DNA of 41,305 nt, taken from assembly GCA_019246795.1 (NCBI GenBank), contig JAFAPY010000053.1:1-41305 (forward strand). The letters run 5' to 3'. The notes below the pieces were generated by a model. It searched no databases, was not told where the DNA came from, and saw only the letters and a program-made list of their open reading frames with translations. A program made the translations under genes and the position numbers. This document shows, one piece after another, positions 9,392-18,280 of this stretch; the stretch's first letter is position 1, and each line of letters begins with the position of its first letter. This DNA is from Streptosporangiaceae bacterium (GTDB lineage: Bacteria > Actinomycetota > Actinomycetes > Streptosporangiales > Streptosporangiaceae).

Positions 9392-10069
9392 CTAGGCAAG
9401 TTCACCCGGCCGGGTGCCTCCGGCCGCCCTGAGCAGCGAGCGGAGGATCAGCCACCCGAACAGCCATCCGCCGAGGATGTCTTCGGGCCAGTGCCGCCCC
9501 AGGTAAAGCCGTGAGCCGCCCTGGGCGGCGATCACCGTGAGCACGACGGACCACAGACCACGGCGTTCCGCTGGCAAGTTCCAGCGCTCGGCCAGCAGGT
9601 GGGCCAACAAGCCGAAGATGATGACCGTGCGGGCTGCGCCGCCTGAAGGGAAGTCCCCCGGCGGCCCCACCGAGTCCTCCTCCGGCGGCTTGCTGCCCTT
9701 CACCAGAATCTTCAGCACCTTCTGCAGGTAGACCTCGGCGGCCAGGCCGCCGGCGAGCAGCGGCAGCGGCCGCCAGTCCCGGCGCTCGTATGCCACGAGC
9801 CCGCCGACCAGCAGGGAGAACGGGACAAGCACCGGGTAGTCGCCCATGCCGGTGACCGCCTGCTCGAGACGCCGGGCAAGCCGTGGCGACCGGCGCGCGC
9901 GGACGTAGTCGTAAATCTCTCGCGACGGCCGGACTATCAGGTCTGTCTGAACGAGCCTACCGACGGCCCAGCTGATCAAGACTGTCGTCGTGCCGCCCGC
10001 GGCCAGCGCACCGGCCAGCCTTCCCGCGCGGCCGGGCCAGGCCGGCCCGGCATTGGTCGCTTTACGCAC
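9392..10069 (-). CDS. Phosphatase PAP2 family protein
   Basis: KILVKGSKPPEE, PSGGAARTVIIFG, RLYLGRHWPEDILGGWLFG acid-phosphatase signature; ORF extends to ATG at 10093 but GTG at 10069 avoids the divergent overlap. Confidence 0.85.
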   Translation of the reverse strand: MRKATNAGPAWPGRAGRLAGALAAGGTTTVLISWAVGRLVQTDLIVRPSREIYDYVRARRSPRLARRLEQAVTGMGDYPVLVPFSLLVGGLVAYERRDWRPLPLLAGGLAAEVYLQKVLKILVKGSKPPEEDSVGPPGDFPSGGAARTVIIFGLLAHLLAERWNLPAERRGLWSVVLTVIAAQGGSRLYLGRHWPEDILGGWLFGWLILRSLLRAAGGTRPGELA

Positions 10070-10091
10070 TGGATCACAATAATGTATTCGC

Positions 10092-10838
10092 ATGGCTGAG
10101 GAGCGGGACCTGCTCGACTCGTATTTCGCTGCTTCGGAAGACAGGCAGCGTCTGTTGCGGACGACGAAGCCGTCGGACGCCCGTGGACGCGTGCTGCTAA
10201 AGCCCCTGATTCCGGTGCGCTATCGCGGGACTGGCAGGGTAATTCTTACCGACCTTGTGCGGCCGCGTGAGCGGCGCAAGGCCCGCCTGGCCGCCGGCCA
10301 GCGTGAGGTCCGTCTGCATCTTGGCTGCGGCGGTGAGCCCAAGACCGGCTGGGTTAACATCGACCTGCTTGGCGATCCTGTCGACGTGGCCTGGAATCTG
10401 GCCAGCCCGCTGCCGTTCGACTCTGGGTCAGTTGCGGCGATCTTCCACGAGCATCTGCTCGAGCATCTGCCGCTGAGAGCCGGTGACGTCTTCATGCAGG
10501 AGTGCTACCGTGTGCTGGGTCCCGGCGGGATCCTGCGCGTCGGCGTTCCTGATGCCGGCAAGCTCATCAGGTCGTACGCGGGCGACCAGAGCTACCTGAA
10601 TGACCTGCATCCCGGCAGGCCCACCGCGCTCCTTGCGGTGCAGGAACTGTTCTACTGGCATCGCCACTGCGCCATGTTCGACGCCGAGACGCTGGGCCTT
10701 CTCTTCCGGGCAAGCGGATTCCCTGATCCGCGCCCGCGCGAGTTCGGTGATACCGATTTGGACCAGGCACCCGACACCGAGCACAGGCGGGCCGAGACGC
10801 TGTACATGGAAGCCCGCAAGCCAGCCAGCCGGAGCTGA
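10092..10838 (+). CDS. Class I SAM-dependent methyltransferase
   Basis: RLHLGCGGEPKTGWVNIDL, HEHLLEHLPL, ECYRVLGPGGILRVGVPD. Confidence 0.85.
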   Translation: MAEERDLLDSYFAASEDRQRLLRTTKPSDARGRVLLKPLIPVRYRGTGRVILTDLVRPRERRKARLAAGQREVRLHLGCGGEPKTGWVNIDLLGDPVDVAWNLASPLPFDSGSVAAIFHEHLLEHLPLRAGDVFMQECYRVLGPGGILRVGVPDAGKLIRSYAGDQSYLNDLHPGRPTALLAVQELFYWHRHCAMFDAETLGLLFRASGFPDPRPREFGDTDLDQAPDTEHRRAETLYMEARKPASRS

Positions 10839-11078
10839 GCCGCAGTCCCTACCTTCACGAGGGTGTGGCGCCGACGGTAAGGCACCCCTTCGGCTCGTTC
10901 GGCGGCAGCGCGTGACGGCTGCCTGCCGATCCGGACGCCGGATGGCCTTGGCTGAGGACCGGCGAGTGTGCCGCGAAGTTCAGCGGGGTCAGCCCCTCGT
11001 GCGCCGCCGGTGTCCTGAGAGATGCTGCCAGTGTGCCCGCGCCGAAGGCGCGGGCCGCGGACGCGGCAAGGAGGCGCC

Positions 11079-12734
11079 ATGGCGAGCGACAGGGAGACAT
11101 GCGAGGTGGAACCGACGGCCCGGCGCAAGTTCTGGGGCTGGGGCCTGGAGGGGGAGGGTCTGTCCGCGGCCGAGATTGAGCAGCTTGGGGCCGCCTTCGC
11201 CGGGCGGTTCGGCATCGGCGGGATGCGCGTCACCGAGCCGCCCCGGGTCGAGGAGCTGGAGCTGCCCGCGCCGCGGCTGGCGCCGCCGGGGTCGCTCGCG
11301 GCGGCGTTCAGCGCCGATCCGTACGACCGGGCGGCCCACACCTACGGCAGGTCGTTGCGCGACCTGGTCCGCGCGTTCCGCCGTGATTACGCGCACGCGC
11401 CCGACCTGGTGGCGTTCCCCTGCGACGAGGCCGAGCTGGTGTCGGTGCTGGAGTGGTGCGGCGGCACGGGCGCCGCGGCGATCCCGTTCGGCGGCGGCTC
11501 CAGCGTGGTCGGCGGGGTCGAGCCCGACGTCGGCGACGGCTACCGCGGCGCGGTCAGCGTCGACCTGCGCCGCCTGGCCGGCGTGCTGGACGTGGACCGG
11601 ACCTCGCGGGCGGCGCGGATCGCGGCCGGCACGCTCGGCCCGGCGGTGGAGGCGCAGCTGAAGCCGCACGGCCTGACGCTGCGGCATTTCCCGCAGTCGT
11701 TTGAGTGGTCGACGCTGGGCGGGTGGATCGCCACCCGGTCCGGGGGTCATTTCGCGACGCTGCACACCCATATCGACGAGTTCGTCGAAGCCGTCCGCGT
11801 GGTGACCCCGCGCGGCGTGCTGCAGACCAGGCGGCTGCCGGCCTCCGGCGCCGGCCCGTCGGCGGAGCGGCTGTTCTGCGGGTCCGAAGGCACGCTGGGC
11901 GTGATCACGCAGGCATGGATGCGGGTCCAGCCGCGGCCGCGGTTCCGCGCGGGCGCGTCGGTGTCCTTCGCCGGCCTCGCCGATGCGGTGGCCGCAGCCC
12001 GGGAGGTCGCGCAGTCCGGGCTTGATCCGGCCAATTGTCGGCTGCTGGGCCACGAGGAGGCACTGCTGTCCGGAGCCGGTGACGGATCGCAGGCGATCCT
12101 CGTGCTCGGCTTTGAGTCCGCCGACCACGAGCTGGGGCCGTGGCTGGCCCGGGCCCTGGACATCTGCGCCAGCCATCACGGCGAGGCCCGCGACTCCGAA
12201 CGCGACCCGGCGGCGGTGTGGCGGGCCGCGTTCCTGCGCGGCCCGCACCTGCGCGACGCCCTGACCCGGCTCGGGGTCGTGCACGAGACCTTCGAGACGG
12301 CCATCACCTGGGATCGCTTCTGGGACTTCCACGAGGGCGTGCTGGCCGCTGCGGCGCAGGCGGTGCGCCGGGCGTGCGGCGGCGGCGCGGTCTCATGCCG
12401 TTTCGCATATGTGTACCCGGACGGCCCGGCGCCGTATTACTCGGTGTTCGCGCCCGGCCGCCCGGGTCAGGAGCTGGAGCAGTGGGATGAGATCAAGCTC
12501 GCCGCGTCGGAGGCGATCGCGGCGCTCGGCGGCACGATCACCCACCACCACGCAGTCGGGCGTGACCACCGGCCCTGGTACCTTCGCGAGGTGCCCCAGC
12601 TTTTCGCCGCCGCGCTCCGCAGCGCCAAGGCTGAGCTCGACCCGTCCGGGATCATGAACCCCGGCGTGCTGCTGCCGCCGACCCGAACGGTGAGCGGGCA
12701 GGACACGCCGGTCGGCAGGGCCCAGCCCGGCTAG
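11079..12734 (+). CDS. FAD-binding oxidase, alkyldihydroxyacetonephosphate synthase (AGPS)-like
   Basis: RKFWGWGLEGEGLS, PFGGGSSVVGGV FAD/PP motif, SEGTLGVITQAWMRV; RBS AAGGAGG before ATG 11079. Confidence 0.88.
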   Translation: MASDRETCEVEPTARRKFWGWGLEGEGLSAAEIEQLGAAFAGRFGIGGMRVTEPPRVEELELPAPRLAPPGSLAAAFSADPYDRAAHTYGRSLRDLVRAFRRDYAHAPDLVAFPCDEAELVSVLEWCGGTGAAAIPFGGGSSVVGGVEPDVGDGYRGAVSVDLRRLAGVLDVDRTSRAARIAAGTLGPAVEAQLKPHGLTLRHFPQSFEWSTLGGWIATRSGGHFATLHTHIDEFVEAVRVVTPRGVLQTRRLPASGAGPSAERLFCGSEGTLGVITQAWMRVQPRPRFRAGASVSFAGLADAVAAAREVAQSGLDPANCRLLGHEEALLSGAGDGSQAILVLGFESADHELGPWLARALDICASHHGEARDSERDPAAVWRAAFLRGPHLRDALTRLGVVHETFETAITWDRFWDFHEGVLAAAAQAVRRACGGGAVSCRFAYVYPDGPAPYYSVFAPGRPGQELEQWDEIKLAASEAIAALGGTITHHHAVGRDHRPWYLREVPQLFAAALRSAKAELDPSGIMNPGVLLPPTRTVSGQDTPVGRAQPG

Positions 12735-14038
12735 GCTTCTGCGCGCCTGATCGTCAGGCCGAGCGTGGAGAACTGCTCGAACGGCCGGTGGTAGCCGCGC
12801 TCGATGTGGTGGACGCCGTGCAGCACCGAGGACCGGTCCGCGACCGCGGCGGCCAGCACCGCGGAGAACCCGGCCCGCACGTCGGGCATGGTGACCTCGG
12901 CGCCGCGCAGCTTCGACACGCCCCGGATCACCGCGGAGTGCACCGCGTTGGTGTCCTGGTAACGGCACGCCGGGCCGCCCAGGCAGGCGGCGAACACCTC
13001 GATCTCGCAACCCATCGTCTGCAGCGCGGGCACATACACCAGCCGGTTCTCGAACACGGTCTCGTGCAGCACCGACAGGCCCTCGGCCTGGGTGAACAGC
13101 ACCATCAGCGGCTGCTGCCAGTCGGTCATGAACCCGGGGTGGGTGTCGGTGTGCACCGCGGCGGGCCGCAGCGCGCCCGGCGCCGTGGCGGAGATCCACT
13201 CCTCGGTGATGTCGAACTGCGCGCCCATCTTCGCCAGCGTGGTGATCGCGGTCACCAGCCGGTCCTGCGGGCAGCCGTGCACCCGGACCTCGCCCCTGGT
13301 GACCAGCCCGGCCACCAGGTAGGAGAACGCCTCGATCCGGTCGCCGGCCAGCCGGGTGGAGGCGCCGCGCAGCCGGGGCACGCCCTCGATGACGATGCGC
13401 CGGTCCGGGCTGAGCTCGATCCGGGCGCCCATCCGCTGCAGGAACAGCGCGAGCTCCACCACCTCGGGCTCGGTGGCGGCGCCCCGCAGCACGGTCTGCC
13501 CCTCGGCCAGCACCGCGGACAGCAGCACGGTCTCGGTCGCGCCCACGCTCGGGTACGGCAGGTCGATGCGGTTGCCGCGCAGCCTGGCCGCCCGCGCGGT
13601 GATTCCGGCCGGCCCCTCTTTCACCTCGGCACCCAGCGCCCGCAGCGCCGCGAGGTGGAAGTCCACCGGCCGCCGGCCGATCGCATCCCCGCCGACCAGC
13701 GGCACGAACGCCTCGCCGGTGCGGTGCAGCAGCGGGCCGAGCATCAGGATCGGGATCCGGTTCAGCCCGGTGAACGCCTCGGGCACCCGGGCCAGGGGGG
13801 CGTCGGCCGGGGCGATCGTGATCTCGCCGCCGCAACGGCCCACCCGGTACCCCAGGGCCTCCAGCATCTCGGTGGTGATGTCGACGTCCCCGACCTCAGG
13901 GGCGTTGCGGATCACGCTCGGGGTGTCGCCAAGCATCGCCGCGACCATGTGCTTGGTCACCGCGTTCTTCGACCCGCGCACCACGATGTCGCCGCGCAGC
14001 GGCCCGGACGGCTCCACATGCCAGGTCTGCTCCCTCAC
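12731..14038 (-). CDS. murA: UDP-N-acetylglucosamine 1-carboxyvinyltransferase
   Basis: RGSKNAVTKHMVAAML, GGDAIGRRPVDFHL, PGFMTDWQQPL; probable GTG start at 14038 avoids overlap with the upstream gene. Confidence 0.9.
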   Translation of the reverse strand: MREQTWHVEPSGPLRGDIVVRGSKNAVTKHMVAAMLGDTPSVIRNAPEVGDVDITTEMLEALGYRVGRCGGEITIAPADAPLARVPEAFTGLNRIPILMLGPLLHRTGEAFVPLVGGDAIGRRPVDFHLAALRALGAEVKEGPAGITARAARLRGNRIDLPYPSVGATETVLLSAVLAEGQTVLRGAATEPEVVELALFLQRMGARIELSPDRRIVIEGVPRLRGASTRLAGDRIEAFSYLVAGLVTRGEVRVHGCPQDRLVTAITTLAKMGAQFDITEEWISATAPGALRPAAVHTDTHPGFMTDWQQPLMVLFTQAEGLSVLHETVFENRLVYVPALQTMGCEIEVFAACLGGPACRYQDTNAVHSAVIRGVSKLRGAEVTMPDVRAGFSAVLAAAVADRSSVLHGVHHIERGYHRPFEQFSTLGLTIRRAEA

Positions 14039-14087
14039 GCGGAACACTGTACGGGTACGGGCGGCCCCGTCCGGTAACCCGGTGAGG

Positions 14088-15038
14088 TCAGCGCACCCGC
14101 GCGTCGTCGACAGGGCCGACAGGGTCACCCCGCGCGGCAGGCGGCATGCCGGGCGCCGCCACCGTCGGCTCGTTCGGCTGGATCATCCTGCGGCCCAGCC
14201 AGTACCCGCCGGCCACCACGACTACGGCGCCCAGCGTCACCCCGACCGCGGTGGTGCCGACCCCGACGTACTTCAGCCCGGACGCGAGGATGACCAGGGT
14301 GATCACCGGCCTGATGTAGCGGTCCGGTGCCCGCGAGGACAGCATCGCGCCCGCCAGCACCGCCGGCACGCTGCCGATCACGATCGACGCGGTCACGCCG
14401 AACTCGACGTGCCCGAACGCGAGCGCGCCCAGCGCCGCCGCCGCGGTGAGCGGGACCGCCTGGGTCAGGTCGGTGCCGACCAGCTGCCGGGCGGACAGCA
14501 GCGGGTAGGTGAACAGCAGCAGCACGATCATCAGCGACCCGGATCCCACCGAGGTCATGCCGACGATCAGCCCGCCGATCATGCCGATCGCCACGGTCGG
14601 GACCGGGCGGACCTGGACCTGGCGGACCATGGCGGTGCGCTGCCGCGCGGACCTGCGGTCCAGCACGGCACGGAACACCATCGCCGCGGCCCCGGTGAGC
14701 AGCGCGGCGCCCAGCGCGGTCTCCACGTTCTGCTGCGCGCTGTGGCCGTGCCCTACCCGGCGCAGCAGCCAGGCGCCGAAGAACGCCATCGGCACCGAGC
14801 CGAGCGTCATCCAGCCGACCAGGCGCAGGTTGACGGTCCGCTTGTGCAGGTGCACCGCCGCGCCGACCGGCCGCATCACTACGGCGGCGACCAGGTCGCT
14901 GGAGATGGCCGCGGACGGCTTGATCCCGAACAGCAGGATCAGCATCGGCGTCATCAGCGCGCCCCCGCCGGCCCCGGTCAGCCCGACGAGCAAGCCGACC
15001 ACGGCGCTGCCCAGCACGACGTAGAAATTTATGCTCAC
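14088..15038 (-). CDS. TauE/SafE family sulfite exporter-like permease
   Basis: GLLVGLTGAGGGALMTPMLILLFGI and IGGLIVGMTSVGSGSLMIVLLL repeats typical of TauE/SafE. Confidence 0.9.
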   Translation of the reverse strand: MSINFYVVLGSAVVGLLVGLTGAGGGALMTPMLILLFGIKPSAAISSDLVAAVVMRPVGAAVHLHKRTVNLRLVGWMTLGSVPMAFFGAWLLRRVGHGHSAQQNVETALGAALLTGAAAMVFRAVLDRRSARQRTAMVRQVQVRPVPTVAIGMIGGLIVGMTSVGSGSLMIVLLLFTYPLLSARQLVGTDLTQAVPLTAAAALGALAFGHVEFGVTASIVIGSVPAVLAGAMLSSRAPDRYIRPVITLVILASGLKYVGVGTTAVGVTLGAVVVVAGGYWLGRRMIQPNEPTVAAPGMPPAARGDPVGPVDDARVR

Positions 15039-15179
15039 GGGCCCCCTCGGTGCTCGCCGCCGATGAACCCCACCAGACTAATCTCGATAGTCGACATTGC
15101 AACCCCCACATTCCCAGAACGGACGGTGCTACTCGGCCCCCGGCCTGTATCTGGTGCTGGTCACCGCCGGCATGAAGGG

Positions 15180-15229
15180 GATGGTTGGCGCAACATGCCC
15201 CCGGGGTGGCGATGGTTGGCGCAACCTGC
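15180..15229. repeat. 19-bp direct repeat pair (gatggttggcgcaac[a/c]tgc), 31-bp period
   Basis: Copies at 15180-15198 and 15211-15229 differ at one position. Confidence 0.85.
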
Positions 15230-15270
15230 GCCTTCGCGGGCTCTGGGGCTGCCCCGTACCTGGCACTCGC

Positions 15271-15351
15271 CCCGACGCGCGCGCTCCAGGCAGCACTGAG
15301 CGGCCGCGCGGCGGCTTGCCCGACGCGCGCGCTCCAGACAGCACTGAGCGG
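15271..15351 (+). repeat. 48-bp-period tandem repeat (~1.7 units); second copy inverted at 36918-36973
   Basis: CCCGACGCGCGCGCTCCAG[G/A]CAGCACTGAGCGG repeated at 15271 and 15319. Confidence 0.9.
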
Positions 15352-15365
15352 GTAGACAGGCAGAC

Positions 15366-16814
15366 GTGGACAAGCTGCAGCGGTACCGGGACAAGCGCGA
15401 CCCGGCGCGCACGCCCGAACCGGTTCCCGCCGGGACCCCGCAGCCGGCGGCTCCGCAGCCGGCGCACAAGGACGGCCAGGCCCGGTCGTTCGTCATCCAG
15501 GAGCATCACGCCCGGCGGCTGCACTGGGATTTCCGGCTGGAACGCGACGGCGTGCTGGTGTCCTGGGCGCTCCCGAAGGGCGTGCCGTACGACCCGGCGG
15601 CCAACCACCTGGCGGTGCACACCGAGGATCACCCGCTGGAGTACGGCAGCTTCGAGGGGGTGATCCCCAAGGGCCAGTACGGGGCGGGCCAGGTCACCAT
15701 CTGGGACCGCGGCAGCTACGAGACGGTGAAGTGGGCGCCGGACGAGGTCAAGGTCGTCCTGCACGGGCGGCGGGTGACCGGGGGCTACGTGCTGTTCCAG
15801 ACGCACGGGAACCAGTGGATGATCCACCGGGAGCGCCAGCCGCTGCCCGCCGGGCTGCGGCCGATGTCCGCCGTGTCCAGGACCGCGATGCCGGGCCACG
15901 CCCAGGACTGGGCCCTGGAGATGAAGTGGGACGGCGTCCGGGCGCTGGCGTACGTGGAACGGGGCCGGGTCCGGCTGGCCTCGCGGACCGAGCGCGACAT
16001 CACCGCCACCTACCCGGAGCTGGCCGCCCTCGGCAAGGCCACCTCGCACAAGCAGCTGCTGCTGGACGGGGAGATCGTGGTGTTCGGCGAGGAGGGCTGG
16101 CCGAGCTTCGAGGCGCTGCAGCCGCGCATGCACGTCAGCTCGCCGTCCCAGGCGGTCATGCTCGCCGGGCAGAACCCGGTCACCTACCTGGCGTTCGACC
16201 TGCTGCAGCTGGACGGCAGGCCGCTGTTCGACCTGCCGTACCGCGAGCGTCGCGACCGGCTGGAGGAGCTGGGCCTGTCCGGGGCGTACTGGCAGGCCCC
16301 GCCGTCGTTTCCCGGTGAGGACTTCCGCTCCGTGCAGGCCGTCTCGGTCGCGCACGGCATGGAGGGCGTTGTCGCCAAGCGGCTGGACTCCAGGTACCTG
16401 CCCGGCGTCCGCAGCGACCAGTGGCTGAAGATCAAGAACTCCCACCGCCAGGAGGTCATCGTGGCCGGGTACAAGCCGGGGAAGGGCAACCGGACCGGGC
16501 AGGTGGGCTCGCTGCTGGTCGGGGTGCGCGATGCCTCGGGGCGGCTGTGTTACGGCGGGCACGTCGGGACCGGGTTCAGCGCCGAGACGCTGACAATGCT
16601 GGGGGACAAGCTCGCTCCGCTGCGCCGTGCCGGCTCGCCGTTCGACGAGCCGGTCCCGCCCGAGCATGCCCGCACCGCGGTGTGGGTACAGCCACGGCTG
16701 GTGATCGACGTGACCTTCGATCGGTGGACCAAGGCGGGCCGGATGCGGGCGCCGGTGTACAAGGGGCTGCGCGACGACATTGACCCCGCGGACGTGACCC
16801 GTGAGCCTTCCTGA
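15366..16814 (+). CDS. LigD-type ATP-dependent DNA ligase with N-terminal 3'-phosphoesterase domain (PE-LIG)
   Basis: EHHARRLHWDFRLERDG...EYGSFEGVIPKGQYGAG (PE); EMKWDGVRA ligase nucleotidyl-Lys motif; VAKRLDSRYLPG, WLKIKN. Confidence 0.95.
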   Translation: MDKLQRYRDKRDPARTPEPVPAGTPQPAAPQPAHKDGQARSFVIQEHHARRLHWDFRLERDGVLVSWALPKGVPYDPAANHLAVHTEDHPLEYGSFEGVIPKGQYGAGQVTIWDRGSYETVKWAPDEVKVVLHGRRVTGGYVLFQTHGNQWMIHRERQPLPAGLRPMSAVSRTAMPGHAQDWALEMKWDGVRALAYVERGRVRLASRTERDITATYPELAALGKATSHKQLLLDGEIVVFGEEGWPSFEALQPRMHVSSPSQAVMLAGQNPVTYLAFDLLQLDGRPLFDLPYRERRDRLEELGLSGAYWQAPPSFPGEDFRSVQAVSVAHGMEGVVAKRLDSRYLPGVRSDQWLKIKNSHRQEVIVAGYKPGKGNRTGQVGSLLVGVRDASGRLCYGGHVGTGFSAETLTMLGDKLAPLRRAGSPFDEPVPPEHARTAVWVQPRLVIDVTFDRWTKAGRMRAPVYKGLRDDIDPADVTREPS

Positions 16815-17778
16815 CAAGATCGCGGTGCGCGTCGACGGCCGGGCGCTGACGCTGACGAACCTGGCCAAGGTGCTCTACCCCGAGAACGGGTTCACCAAGG
16901 CGGAGGTGCTCGACTACTACCAGCGGGTGGCGCCGGTGCTGCTGCCGCACATCGCCGGCCGCCCGCTGACCCTGCGCCGTTACCCGGAGGGCGTGGACGG
17001 CGAGGCCTTCTACCAGAAGAACGTCAGCGAGTACCGGCCCGACTGGGTCCGCACCGCCCGGCTCAGCCCGGCAGGCTCGCGCTCCCGCGGCCGCGGCGCC
17101 GACGTGACCTACTTGGTGGTAGACGACCTGCCGTCGCTGATCTGGGCGGTCAACCTGGCCAGCCTGGAGCTGCACGTCCCGCAGTGGCGGCTGCCCGCCG
17201 TCCGTGAGCCGGACCTGCTGGTCTTCGACCTGGATCCGGGCGCCCCTGCCACGATCGTGGACTGCTGCCGGGTGGCGCTTGACCTGCGGCCGCTGCTGGA
17301 AGGCGAGGGCCTGACGCCGCTGGCCAAGACCTCGGGCGGGAAGGGGCTGCAGCTGTACGCGGCGATCTCCGGTGTCACCTCGGAGCAGGCCAGCCAGCAG
17401 GCCAAGCGCTTCGCCGAACTGCTGGAGCAGGCCCAGCCCCGGCGTGTGGTCTCCCGGATGACCAAGGTGCTGCGCACCGGGCGGGTGCTGATCGACTGGA
17501 GCCAGAACAACGGGTCGAAGACCACCGTGGCCCCGTACTCGCTGCGCGCCCGCAGCGCCCCGAGCGTGTCGACGCCGGTGACCTGGGACGAGGTGGCGGC
17601 CTGCCGCGCGCCGCAGGACCTGTTCTTCACCGCCGGCGACGTGCCGGACCGGGTGTCGCGGCACGGTGACCTGTTCGCGCCGCTGCTCGAACCGTCCGGC
17701 GCGGCGACTTCCGCTAGCCGCCGCGGCGCTCGCGCAGCAGCAGCAGGGCGTAGGCGGCAAGGGTCGAGTCGTCGGTGA
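16801..17778 (+). CDS. LigD-type NHEJ polymerase domain protein (POL)
   Basis: LTNLAKVLYPENGFTKAEVLDYY, LVFDLDPG metal-binding motif, KTSGGKGLQLYAAI; GTG start overlaps upstream ORF. Confidence 0.94.
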   Translation: MSLPDKIAVRVDGRALTLTNLAKVLYPENGFTKAEVLDYYQRVAPVLLPHIAGRPLTLRRYPEGVDGEAFYQKNVSEYRPDWVRTARLSPAGSRSRGRGADVTYLVVDDLPSLIWAVNLASLELHVPQWRLPAVREPDLLVFDLDPGAPATIVDCCRVALDLRPLLEGEGLTPLAKTSGGKGLQLYAAISGVTSEQASQQAKRFAELLEQAQPRRVVSRMTKVLRTGRVLIDWSQNNGSKTTVAPYSLRARSAPSVSTPVTWDEVAACRAPQDLFFTAGDVPDRVSRHGDLFAPLLEPSGAATSASRRGARAAAAGRRRQGSSRR

Positions 17779-18277
17779 TGACTCCAGCGCCGATCATGTC
17801 CTCGAACCGGGCCCTGGGCACCCACGCCTGGCGCATGTCCTGTTCTTCGGTTTCCCGGTCCTGCGGGCCGGGCTGCAGCCCGGTGGCCAGGAAGTAGTGG
17901 GCGCCCTGGCTGGACATGCCGTGGGCGCAGTGCGCGAAACCCAGCCTGGTCAGCGTGGCCGCGCGCAGCCCGGTCTCCTGGGCCAGCTCCAGCCTGGCCA
18001 GCTCCTCCGGGGTCCCGGTCTGCCCGGGCGCGAAGCCGCCCTGCGGGAAGGACCAGGTGCGCCGCCTGATCGGGTACCGGTATTCCTCCACCAGGTGGAA
18101 GCCGTCGTCTTCGGCGGGGATGACCAGCGCGAAGTCGCGCCTTTCCACGTAGGCGTAGCTGCCTCGCGACCCGTCCCGCCGCTCGATCTGGTCCCGGCGC
18201 AGCCGCATCCAGCGGTCTTCGTAGACGATGCCGGTGGCCAGCGTGCGGACGTCGGCACCCTCCGGGGCTTCGGCCAC
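17714..18277 (-). CDS. NUDIX hydrolase (ADP-ribose pyrophosphatase-like)
   Basis: GGFAPGQTGTPEELARLELAQETGLRA is a NUDIX-like box. Confidence 0.85.
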   Translation of the reverse strand: MAEAPEGADVRTLATGIVYEDRWMRLRRDQIERRDGSRGSYAYVERRDFALVIPAEDDGFHLVEEYRYPIRRRTWSFPQGGFAPGQTGTPEELARLELAQETGLRAATLTRLGFAHCAHGMSSQGAHYFLATGLQPGPQDRETEEQDMRQAWVPRARFEDMIGAGVITDDSTLAAYALLLLRERRGG

Positions 18278-18280
18278 CGG

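Noticed and set aside
15271-15351. Tandem repeats as a CRISPR array
   Set aside because: Only ~1.7 units, 48-bp contiguous period without distinct spacers, no cas genes.
15129-16868. 579-aa minus ORF containing 'SVLSGARASGKPPRGRS' repeats
   Set aside because: Translation of the intergenic repeat plus antisense of ligD; not a real repetitive protein.
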